This document shows positions 12,501 through 24,122 of a stretch of 64,000 nucleotides of DNA, piece after piece; the first letter of the stretch is position 1; each line of letters begins with the position of its first letter. Source of the stretch: Cyprinodon diabolis (Eukaryota > Chordata > Actinopteri > Cyprinodontiformes > Cyprinodontidae); assembly GCA_030533445.1 (NCBI GenBank), contig JARPUW010000292.1, positions 1 through 64,000 of the forward strand, written 5' to 3'. The position numbers and the translations under genes were made by a program. Below the pieces are notes generated by a model, which saw nothing but the letters and a program-made list of their open reading frames with translations, searched no databases and was not told the origin of the DNA.

Positions 12501-15500
12501 GAAGCTTGGAACCAAAAACATCTGCTCGAATTTACTTTATATTGTTAGTATTCAGCTCTAGATGATTGCCAGAAAAGATCATGGCTGTATCATTAATGGT
12601 TTGTCTGTTACAACTCCAGAGGCCAAAATGGCATTATCTCACTGTGAAAAGAGCGTTTTGGCCTCAACTTCTGATTTGAAGCTTGGAACACAAAACATCT
12701 GCTCAAATCTACTTTATATTGTTAGTTTTCAGCTCTAGATGATTGCCAGAAAAGATCATGGCTGTATCATTAATGGTTTGTCTGTTACAACTCCAGAGGC
12801 CAAAATGGCATTATCTCACTGTGAAAAGAGCGTTTTGGCCTCAACCATCTGATTTGAAGCTTGGAACCAAAAACATCTGCTCAAATCTACTTTATATTGT
12901 TAGTTTTCAGCTCTAGATGATTGCCAGAAAAGATCATGGCTGTATCATTAATGGTTTGTCTGTTACAACTCCAGAGGCCAAAATGGCATTATCTCACTGT
13001 GAAATGAGCGTTTTGGCCTCAACTTCTGATTTGAAGCTTGGAACCAAAAACATCTGCTCAAATCTACTTTATATTGTTAGTTTTCAGCTCTAGATGATTG
13101 CCAGAAAAGATCATGGCTGTATCATTAATGGTTTGTCTGTTACAACTCCAGAGGCCAAAATGGCATTATCTCACTGTGAAATGAGCGTTTTGGCCTCAAC
13201 TTCTGATTTGAAGCTTGGAACCAAAAACATCTGCTCAAATCTACTTTATATTGTTAGTTTTCAGCTCTAGATGATTGCCAGAAAAGATCATGGCTGTATC
13301 ATTAATGGTTTGTCTGTTACAACTCCAGAGGCCAAAATGGCATTATCTCACTGTGAAACGAGCGTTTTGGCCTCAACTTCTGATTTGAAGCTTGGAACAC
13401 AAAACATCTGCTCAAATCTACTTTATATTGTTAGTTTTCAGCTCTAGATGATTGCCAGAAAAGATCATGGCTGTATCATTAATGGTTTGTCTGTTACAAC
13501 TCCACAGGCCAAAATGGCATTATCTCACTGTGAAAAGAGCGTTTTGGCCTCAACTTCTGATTTGAAGCTTGGAACCAAAAACATCTGCTCAGATCTACTT
13601 TATATTGTTAGTTTTCAGCTCTAGATGATTGCCAGAAAAGATCATGGCTGTATCATTAATGGTTTGTCTGTTACAACTCCAGAGGCCAAAATGGCATTAT
13701 CTCACTGTGAAAAGAGCGTTTTGGCCTCAACCATCTGATTTGAAGCTTGGAACCAAAAACATCTGCTCAAATCTACTTTATATTGTTAGTTTTCAGCTCT
13801 AGATGATTGCCAGAAAAGATCATGGCTGTATCATTAATGGTTTGTCTGTTACAACTCCAGAGGCCAAAATGGCATTATCTCACTGTGAAAAGAGCGTTTT
13901 GGCCTCAACCATCTGATTTGAAGCTTGGAACCAAAAACATCTGCTCAAATCTACTTTATATTGTTAGTTTTCATCTCTAGATGATTGCCAGAAAAGATCA
14001 TGGCTGTATCATTAATGGTTTGTCTGTTACAACTCCAGAGGCCAAAATGGCATTATCTCACTGTGAAATGAGCGTTTTGTCCTCAACTTCTGATTTGAAG
14101 CTTGGAACCAAAAACATCTGCTCAAATCTACTTTATATTGTTAGTTTTCAGCTCTAGATGATTGCCAGAAAAGATCATGGCTGTATCATTAATGGTTTGT
14201 CTGTTACAACTCCAGAGGCCAAAATGGCATTATCTCACTGTGAAAAGAGCGTTTTGGCCTCAACTTCTGATTTGAAGCTTGGAACACAAAACATCTGCTC
14301 AAATCTACTTTATATTGTTAGTTTTCAGCTCTAGATGATTGCCAGAAAAGATCATGGCTGTATCATTAATGGTTTGTCTGTTACAACTCCACAGGCCAAA
14401 ATGGCATTATCTCACTGTGAAAAGAGCGTTTTGGCCTCAACTTCTGATTTGAAGCTTGGAACCAAAAACATCTGCTCAAATCTACTTTATATTGTTAGTT
14501 TTCAGCTCTAGATGATTGCCAGAAAAGATCATGGCTGTATCATTAATGGTTTGTCTGTTACAACTCCAGAGGCCAAAATGGCATTATCTCACTGTGAAAA
14601 GAGCGTTTTGGCCTCAACCATCTGATTTGAAGCTTGGAACCAAAAACATCTGCTCAAATCTACTTTATATTGTTAGTTTTCAGCTCTAGATGATTGCCAG
14701 AAAAGATCATGGCTGTATCATTAATGGTTTGTCTGTTACAACTCCAGAGGCCAAAATGGCATTATCTCACTGTGAAATGAGCGTTTTGGCCTCAACTTCT
14801 GATTTGAAGCTTGGAACCAAAAACATCTGCTCAAATCTACTTTATATTGTTAGTTTTCAGCTCTAGATGATTGCCAGAAAAGATCATGGCTGTATCATTA
14901 ATGGTTTGTCTGTTACAACTCCAGAGGCCAAAATGGCATTATCTCACTGTGAAAAGAGCGTTTTGGCCTCAACTTCTGATTTGAAGCTTGGAACACAAAA
15001 CATCTGCTCAAATCTACTTTATATTGTTAGTTTTCAGCTCTAGATGATTGCCAGAAAAGATCATGGCTGTATCATTAATGGTTTGTCTGTTACAACTCCA
15101 CAGGCCAAAATGGCATTATCTCACTGTGAAAAGAGCGTTTTGGCCTCAACTTCTGATTTGAAGCTTGGAACCAAAAACATCTGCTCAGATCTACTTTATA
15201 TTGTTAGTTTTCAGCTCTAGATGTTTCCCAGAAAAGATCATGGCTGTATCATTAATGGTTTGTCTGTTACAACTCCAGAGGCCAAAATGGCATTATCTTA
15301 CTGTGAAAAGAGCGTTTTGGCCTCAACCATCTGATTTGAAGCTTGGAACCAAAAACATCTGCTCAAATCTACTTTATATTGTTAGTTTTCAGCTCTAGAT
15401 GATTGCCAGAAAAGATCATGGCTGTATCATTAATGGTTTGTCTGTTACAACTCCAGAGGCCAAAATGGCATTATCTCACTGTGAAAAGAGCGTTTTGGCC

Positions 15501-15785
15501 TCAACCATCTGATTTGAAGCTTGGAACCAAAAACATCTGCTCAAATCTACTTTATATTGTTAGTTTTCAGCTCTAGATGATTGCCAGAAAAGATCATGGC
15601 TGTATCATTAATGGTTTGTCTGTTACAACTCCAGAGGCCAAAATGGCATTATCTCACTGTGAAATGAGCGTTTTGGCCTCAACTTCTGATTTGAAGCTTG
15701 GAACACAAAACATCTGCTCAAATCTACTTTATATTGTTAGTTTTCAGCTCTAGATGATTGCCAGAAAAGATCATGGCTGTATCAT
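9578..15785 (+). repeat. 35-monomer HOR, copy B (6,208 bp)
   Basis: This copy follows the same unit order as copy A. Differences I can see are ttttcatctc near 13,971 and ttttgtcctc near 14,079 (both absent from copy A), and changed units at 15,253-15,785: aacatctg instead of aacctctg, C31 restored, and a C97A/A98C change in the A57T unit. The first unit has G26C where copy A has the consensus base. The last few units already resemble the 14-mer pattern that follows, so the right edge is a matter of definition. Confidence 0.92.
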
Positions 15786-18268
15786 TAATGGTTTGTCTGT
15801 TACAACTCCACAGGCCAAAATGGCATTATCTCACTGTGAAAAGAGCGTTTTGGCCTCAACTTCTGATTTGAAGCTTGGAACCAAAAACATCTGCTCAGAT
15901 CTACTTTATATTGTTAGTTTTCAGCTCTAGATGTTTCCCAGAAAAGATCATGGCTGTATCATTAATGGTTTGTCTGTTACAACTCCAGAGGCCAAAATGG
16001 CATTATCTTACTGTGAAAAGAGCGTTTTGGCCTCAACCATCTGATTTGAAGCTTGGAACCAAAAACATCTGCTCAAATCTACTTTATATTGTTAGTTTTC
16101 AGCTCTAGATGATTGCCAGAAAAGATCATGGCTGTATCATTAATGGTTTGTCTGTTACAACTCCAGAGGCCAAAATGGCATTATCTCACTGTGAAAAGAG
16201 CGTTTTGGCCTCAACCATCTGATTTGAAGCTTGGAACCAAAAACATCTGCTCAAATCTACTTTATATTGTTAGTTTTCAGCTCTAGATGATTGCCAGAAA
16301 AGATCATGGCTGTATCATTAATGGTTTGTCTGTTACAACTCCAGAGGCCAAAATGGCATTATCTCACTGTGAAATGAGCGTTTTGGCCTCAACTTCTGAT
16401 TTGAAGCTTGGAACCAAAAACATCTGCTCAAATCTACTTTATATTGTTAGTTTTCAGCTCTAGATGATTGCCAGAAAAGATCATGGCTGTATCATTAATG
16501 GTTTGTCTGTTACAACTCCAGAGGCCAAAATGGCATTATCTCACTGTGAAATGAGCGTTTTGGCCTCAACTTCTGATTTGAAGCTTGGAACACAAAACAT
16601 CTGCTCAAATCTACTTTATATTGTTAGTTTTCAGCTCTAGATGATTGCCAGAAAAGATCATGGCTGTATCATTAATGGTTTGTCTGTTACAACTCCACAG
16701 GCCAAAATGGCATTATCTCACTGTGAAAAGAGCGTTTTGGCCTCAACTTCTGATTTGAAGCTTGGAACCAAAAACATCTGCTCAAATCTACTTTATATTG
16801 TTAGTTTTCAGCTCTAGATGATTGCCAGAAAAGATCATGGCTGTATCATTAATGGTTTGTCTGTTACAACTCCAGAGGCCAAAATGGCATTATCTCACTG
16901 TGAAAAGAGCGTTTTGGCCTCAACCATCTGATTTGAAGCTTGGAACCAAAAACATCTGCTCAAATCTACTTTATATTGTTAGTTTTCAGCTCTAGATGAT
17001 TGCCAGAAAAGATCATGGCTGTATCATTAATGGTTTGTCTGTTACAACTCCAGAGGCCAAAATGGCATTATCTCACTGTGAAATGAGCGTTTTGGCCTCA
17101 ACTTCTGATTTGAAGCTTGGAACCAAAAACATCTGCTCAAATCTACTTTATATTGTTAGTTTTCAGCTCTAGATGATTGCCAGAAAAGATCATGGCTGTA
17201 TCATTAATGGTTTGTCTGTTACAACTCCAGAGGCCAAAATGGCATTATCTCACTGTGAAATGAGCGTTTTGGCCTCAACTTCTGATTTGAAGCTTGGAAC
17301 CAAAAACATCTGCTCAAATCTACTTTATATTGTTAGTTTTCAGCTCTAGATGATTGCCAGAAAAGATCATGGCTGTATCATTAATGGTTTGTCTGTTACA
17401 ACTCCAGAGGCCAAAATGGCATTATCTCACTGTGAAAAGAGCGTTTTGGCCTCAACTTCTGATTTGAAGCTTGGAACACAAAACATCTGCTCAAATCTAC
17501 TTTATATTGTTAGTTTTCAGCTCTAGATGATTGCCAGAAAAGATCATGGCTGTATCATTAATGGTTTGTCTGTTACAACTCCACAGGCCAAAATGGCATT
17601 ATCTCACTGTGAAAAGAGCGTTTTGGCCTCAACTTCTGATTTGAAGCTTGGAACCAAAAACATCTGCTCAGATCTACTTTATATTGTTAGTTTTCAGCTC
17701 TAGATGTTTCCCAGAAAAGATCATGGCTGTATCATTAATGGTTTGTCTGTTACAACTCCAGAGGCCAAAATGGCATTATCTTACTGTGAAAAGAGCGTTT
17801 TGGCCTCAACCATCTGATTTGAAGCTTGGAACCAAAAACATCTGCTCAAATCTACTTTATATTGTTAGTTTTCAGCTCTAGATGATTGCCAGAAAAGATC
17901 ATGGCTGTATCATTAATGGTTTGTCTGTTACAACTCCAGAGGCCAAAATGGCATTATCTCACTGTGAAAAGAGCGTTTTGGCCTCAACCATCTGATTTGA
18001 AGCTTGGAACCAAAAACATCTGCTCAAATCTACTTTATATTGTTAGTTTTCAGCTCTAGATGATTGCCAGAAAAGATCATGGCTGTATCATTAATGGTTT
18101 GTCTGTTACAACTCCAGAGGCCAAAATGGCATTATCTCACTGTGAAATGAGCGTTTTGGCCTCAACTTCTGATTTGAAGCTTGGAACACAAAACATCTGC
18201 TCAAATCTACTTTATATTGTTAGTTTTCAGCTCTAGATGATTGCCAGAAAAGATCATGGCTGTATCAT
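15786..18268 (+). repeat. 14-monomer block, first copy (2,483 bp)
   Basis: Fourteen units, five of them 178 bp. The block starts with a G26C, A113G unit ending in gatgtttccc. The same starting unit type recurs at 15,076, 15,786, 17,559 and 18,269, giving the 2,483-bp period (15,076 to 17,559 and 15,786 to 18,269). The internal order differs from the next copy in the last units: an A57T unit and a C97A/A98C unit are followed by an extra short module at 17,559-18,268. Confidence 0.8.
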
Positions 18269-20751
18269 TAATGGTTTGTCTGTTACAACTCCACAGGCCA
18301 AAATGGCATTATCTCACTGTGAAAAGAGCGTTTTGGCCTCAACTTCTGATTTGAAGCTTGGAACCAAAAACATCTGCTCAGATCTACTTTATATTGTTAG
18401 TTTTCAGCTCTAGATGTTTCCCAGAAAAGATCATGGCTGTATCATTAATGGTTTGTCTGTTACAACTCCAGAGGCCAAAATGGCATTATCTTACTGTGAA
18501 AAGAGCGTTTTGGCCTCAACCATCTGATTTGAAGCTTGGAACCAAAAACATCTGCTCAAATCTACTTTATATTGTTAGTTTTCAGCTCTAGATGATTGCC
18601 AGAAAAGATCATGGCTGTATCATTAATGGTTTGTCTGTTACAACTCCAGAGGCCAAAATGGCATTATCTCACTGTGAAAAGAGCGTTTTGGCCTCAACCA
18701 TCTGATTTGAAGCTTGGAACCAAAAACATCTGCTCAAATCTACTTTATATTGTTAGTTTTCAGCTCTAGATGATTGCCAGAAAAGATCATGGCTGTATCA
18801 TTAATGGTTTGTCTGTTACAACTCCAGAGGCCAAAATGGCATTATCTCACTGTGAAATGAGCGTTTTGGCCTCAACTTCTGATTTGAAGCTTGGAACCAA
18901 AAACATCTGCTCAAATCTACTTTATATTGTTAGTTTTCAGCTCTAGATGATTGCCAGAAAAGATCATGGCTGTATCATTAATGGTTTGTCTGTTACAACT
19001 CCAGAGGCCAAAATGGCATTATCTCACTGTGAAATGAGCGTTTTGGCCTCAACTTCTGATTTGAAGCTTGGAACACAAAACATCTGCTCAAATCTACTTT
19101 ATATTGTTAGTTTTCAGCTCTAGATGATTGCCAGAAAAGATCATGGCTGTATCATTAATGGTTTGTCTGTTACAACTCCACAGGCCAAAATGGCATTATC
19201 TCACTGTGAAAAGAGCGTTTTGGCCTCAACTTCTGATTTGAAGCTTGGAACCAAAAACATCTGCTCAAATCTACTTTATATTGTTAGTTTTCAGCTCTAG
19301 ATGATTGCCAGAAAAGATCATGGCTGTATCATTAATGGTTTGTCTGTTACAACTCCAGAGGCCAAAATGGCATTATCTCACTGTGAAAAGAGCGTTTTGG
19401 CCTCAACCATCTGATTTGAAGCTTGGAACCAAAAACATCTGCTCAAATCTACTTTATATTGTTAGTTTTCAGCTCTAGATGATTGCCAGAAAAGATCATG
19501 GCTGTATCATTAATGGTTTGTCTGTTACAACTCCAGAGGCCAAAATGGCATTATCTCACTGTGAAATGAGCGTTTTGGCCTCAACTTCTGATTTGAAGCT
19601 TGGAACCAAAAACATCTGCTCAAATCTACTTTATATTGTTAGTTTTCAGCTCTAGATGATTGCCAGAAAAGATCATGGCTGTATCATTAATGGTTTGTCT
19701 GTTACAACTCCAGAGGCCAAAATGGCATTATCTCACTGTGAAAAGAGCGTTTTGGCCTCAACTTCTGATTTGAAGCTTGGAACACAAAACATCTGCTCAA
19801 ATCTACTTTATATTGTTAGTTTTCAGCTCTAGATGATTGCCAGAAAAGATCATGGCTGTATCATTAATGGTTTGTCTGTTACAACTCCACAGGCCAAAAT
19901 GGCATTATCTCACTGTGAAAAGAGCGTTTTGGCCTCAACTTCTGATTTGAAGCTTGGAACCAAAAACATCTGCTCAGATCTACTTTATATTGTTAGTTTT
20001 CAGCTCTAGATGATTGCCAGAAAAGATCATGGCTGTATCATTAATGGTTTGTCTGTTACAACTCCAGAGGCCAAAATGGCATTATCTCACTGTGAAAAGA
20101 GCGTTTTGGCCTCAACCATCTGATTTGAAGCTTGGAACCAAAAACATCTGCTCAAATCTACTTTATATTGTTAGTTTTCAGCTCTAGATGATTGCCAGAA
20201 AAGATCATGGCTGTATCATTAATGGTTTGTCTGTTACAACTCCAGAGGCCAAAATGGCATTATCTCACTGTGAAAAGAGCGTTTTGGCCTCAACCATCTG
20301 ATTTGAAGCTTGGAACCAAAAACATCTGCTCAAATCTACTTTATATTGTTAGTTTTCAGCTCTAGATGATTGCCAGAAAAGATCATGGCTGTATCATTAA
20401 TGGTTTGTCTGTTACAACTCCAGAGGCCAAAATGGCATTATCTCACTGTGAAATGAGCGTTTTGGCCTCAACTTCTGATTTGAAGCTTGGAACCAAAAAC
20501 ATCTGCTCAAATCTACTTTATATTGTTAGTTTTCAGCTCTAGATGATTGCCAGAAAAGATCATGGCTGTATCATTAATGGTTTGTCTGTTACAACTCCAG
20601 AGGCCAAAATGGCATTATCTCACTGTGAAAAGAGCGTTTTGGCCTCAACTTCTGATTTGAAGCTTGGAACACAAAACATCTGCTCAAATCTACTTTATAT
20701 TGTTAGTTTTCAGCTCTAGATGATTGCCAGAAAAGATCATGGCTGTATCAT
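18269..20751 (+). repeat. 14-monomer block, second copy (2,483 bp)
   Basis: Unit order: G26C/A113G with gatgtttccc, 178, 178, A57T, A57T with C97A/A98C, G26C, 178, A57T, C97A/A98C, G26C/A113G, 178, 178, A57T, C97A/A98C. The same order is found at 29,264-31,746 and, with one 178-bp unit missing, at 26,959-29,263. This makes it the best representative of the 14-mer. Confidence 0.85.
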
Positions 20752-22525
20752 TAATGGTTTGTCTGTTACAACTCCACAGGCCAAAATGGCATTATCTCAC
20801 TGTGAAAAGAGCGTTTTGGCCTCAACTTCTGATTTGAAGCTTGGAACCAAAAACATCTGCTCAGATCTACTTTATATTGTTAGTTTTCAGCTCTAGATGT
20901 TTCCCAGAAAAGATCATGGCTGTATCATTAATGGTTTGTCTGTTACAACTCCAGAGGCCAAAATGGCATTATCTCACTATGAAAAGAGCGTTTTGGCCTC
21001 AACCATCTGATTTGAAGCTTGGAACCAAAAACATCTGCTCAAATCTACTTTATATTGTTAGTTTTCAGCCCTAGATGATTGCCAGAAAAGATCATGGCTG
21101 TATCATTAATGGTTTGTCTGTTACAACTCCAGAGGCCAAAATGGCATTATCTCACTGTGAAATGAGCGTTTTGGCCTCAACTTCTGATTTGAAGCTTGGA
21201 ACCAAAAACATCTGCTCAAATCTACTTTATATTGTTAGTTTTAGGCTCTAGATGATTGCCAGAAAAGATCATGGCTGTATCATTAATGGTTTGTCTGTTA
21301 CAACTCCAGAGGCCAAAATGGCATTATCTCACTATGAAAAGAGCGTTTTGGCCTCAACCATCTGATTTGAAGCTTGGAACCAAAAACATCTGCTCAAATC
21401 TACTTTATATTGTTAGTTTTCAGCTGTAGATGATTGCCAGAAAAGATCATGGCTGTATCATTAATGGTTTGTCTGTTACAACTCCAGAGGCCAAAATGGC
21501 ATTATCTCACTGTGAAAAGAGCGTTTTGGCCTCAACTTCTGATTTGAAGCTTGGAACCAAAAACATCTGCTCAAATCTACTTTATATTGTTAGTTTTCAG
21601 CTCTAGATGATTGCCAGAAAAGATCATGGCTGTATCATTAATGGTTTGTCTGTTACAACTCCAGAGGCCAAAATGGCATTATCTCACTGTGAAAAGAGCG
21701 TTTTGGCCTCAACTTCTGATTTGAAGCTTGGAACACAAAACATCTGCTCAAATCTACTTTATATTGTTAGTTTTCAGCTCTAGATGATTGCCAGAAAAGA
21801 TCATGGCTGTATCATTAATGGTTTGTCTGTTACAACTCCAGAGGCCAAAATGGCATTATCTCACTGTGAAAAGAGCGTTTTGGCCTCAACCATCTGATTT
21901 GAAGCTTGGAACCAAAAACATCTGCTCAAATCTACTTTATATTGTTAGTTTTCAGCTCTAGATGATTGCCAGAAAAGATCATGGCTGTATCATTAATGGT
22001 TTGTCTGTTACAACTCCAGAGGCCAAAATGGCATTATCTCACTGTGAAAAGAGCGTTTTGGCCTCAACTTCTGATTTGAAGCTTGGAACCAAAAACATCT
22101 GCTCAAATCTACTTTATATCGTTAGTTTTCAGCTCTAGATGAATGCCAGAAAAGATCATGGCTGTATCATTAATGGTTTGTCTGTTACAACTCCAGAGGC
22201 CAAAATGGCATTATCTCACTGTGAAAAGAGCGTTTTGGCCTCAACCATCTGATTTGAAGCTTGGAACCAAAAACATCTGCTCAAATCTACTTTATATTGT
22301 TAGTTTTCAGCTCTAGATGATTGCCAGAAAAGATCATGGCTGTATCATTAATGGTTTGTCTGTTACAACTCCAGAGGCCAAAATGGCATTATCTCACTGT
22401 GAAAAGAGCGTTTTGGCCTCAACTTCTGATTTGAAGCTTGGAACACAAAACATCTGCTCAAATCTACTTTATATTGTTAGTTTTCAGCTCTAGATGATTG
22501 CCAGAAAAGATCATGGCTGTATCAT
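20752..22525 (+). repeat. 10-monomer block, first copy (1,774 bp)
   Basis: Ten units carrying markers not seen before this point: G51A (cactatgaa), cagccctag near 21,067, tttaggctc near 21,242 and cagctgtag near 21,422. It also contains a tatcgtt unit (C at 22,120) that matches the 35-mer. The G51A/cagctgtag module is the first appearance of what becomes the start of the 30-mer family after 36 kb. Confidence 0.9.
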
Positions 22526-24122
22526 TAATGGTTTGTCTGTTACAACTCCACAGGCCAAAATGGCATTATCTCACTGTGAAAAGAGCGTTTTGGCCTCAAC
22601 TTCTGATTTGAAGCTTGGAACCAAAAACATCTGCTCAGATCTACTTTATATTGTTAGTTTTCAGCTCTAGATGTTTCCCAGAAAAGATCATGGCTGTATC
22701 ATTAATGGTTTGTCTGTTACAACTCCAGAGGCCAAAATGGCATTATCTCACTATGAAAAGAGCGTTTTGGCCTCAACCATCTGATTTGAAGCTTGGAACC
22801 AAAAACATCTGCTCAAATCTACTTTATATTGTTAGTTTTCAGCCCTAGATGATTGCCAGAAAAGATCATGGCTGTATCATTAATGGTTTGTCTGTTACAA
22901 CTCCAGAGGCCAAAATGGCATTATCTCACTGTGAAATGAGCGTTTTGGCCTCAACTTCTGATTTGAAGCTTGGAACCAAAAACATCTGCTCAAATCTACT
23001 TTATATTGTTAGTTTTAGGCTCTAGATGATTGCCAGAAAAGATCATGGCTGTATCATTAATGGTTTGTCTGTTACAACTCCAGAGGCCAAAATGGCATTA
23101 TCTCACTATGAAAAGAGCGTTTTGGCCTCAACCATCTGATTTGAAGCTTGGAACCAAAAACATCTGCTCAAATCTACTTTATATTGTTAGTTTTCAGCTG
23201 TAGATGATTGCCAGAAAAGATCATGGCTGTATCATTAATGGTTTGTCTGTTACAACTCCAGAGGCCAAAATGGCATTATCTCACTGTGAAAAGAGCGTTT
23301 TGGCCTCAACTTCTGATTTGAAGCTTGGAACCAAAAACATCTGCTCAAATCTACTTTATATTGTTAGTTTTCAGCTCTAGATGATTGCCAGAAAAGATCA
23401 TGGCTGTATCATTAATGGTTTGTCTGTTACAACTCCAGAGGCCAAAATGGCATTATCTCACTGTGAAAAGAGCGTTTTGGCCTCAACTTCTGATTTGAAG
23501 CTTGGAACACAAAACATCTGCTCAAATCTACTTTATATTGTTAGTTTTCAGCTCTAGATGATTGCCAGAAAAGATCATGGCTGTATCATTAATGGTTTGT
23601 CTGTTACAACTCCAGAGGCCAAAATGGCATTATCTCACTGTGAAAAGAGCGTTTTGGCCTCAACCATCTGATTTGAAGCTTGGAACCAAAAACATCTGCT
23701 CAAATCTACTTTATATTGTTAGTTTTCAGCTCTAGATGATTGCCAGAAAAGATCATGGCTGTATCATTAATGGTTTGTCTGTTACAACTCCAGAGGCCAA
23801 AATGGCATTATCTCACTGTGAAAAGAGCGTTTTGGCCTCAACTTCTGATTTGAAGCTTGGAACCAAAAACATCTGCTCAAATCTACTTTATATCGTTAGT
23901 TTTCAGCTCTAGATGAATGCCAGAAAAGATCATGGCTGTATCATTAATGGTTTGTCTGTTACAACTCCAGAGGCCAAAATGGCATTATCTCACTGTGAAA
24001 AGAGCGTTTTGGCCTCAACCATCTGATTTGAAGCTTGGAACCAAAAACATCTGCTCAAATCTACTTTATATTGTTAGTTTTCAGCTCTAGATGATTGCCA
24101 GAAAAGATCATGGCTGTATCAT
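22526..24122 (+). repeat. 10-monomer block, second (9-unit) copy
   Basis: This copy repeats 20,752-22,348 at a spacing of 1,774 bp: cagccctag near 22,841, tttaggctc near 23,016, cagctgtag near 23,196 and tatcgtt with C at 23,894. The tenth unit (24,123) instead follows the 35-mer order, so the second copy runs directly into the partial 35-mer. Units from 23,590 belong to both patterns. Confidence 0.88.
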
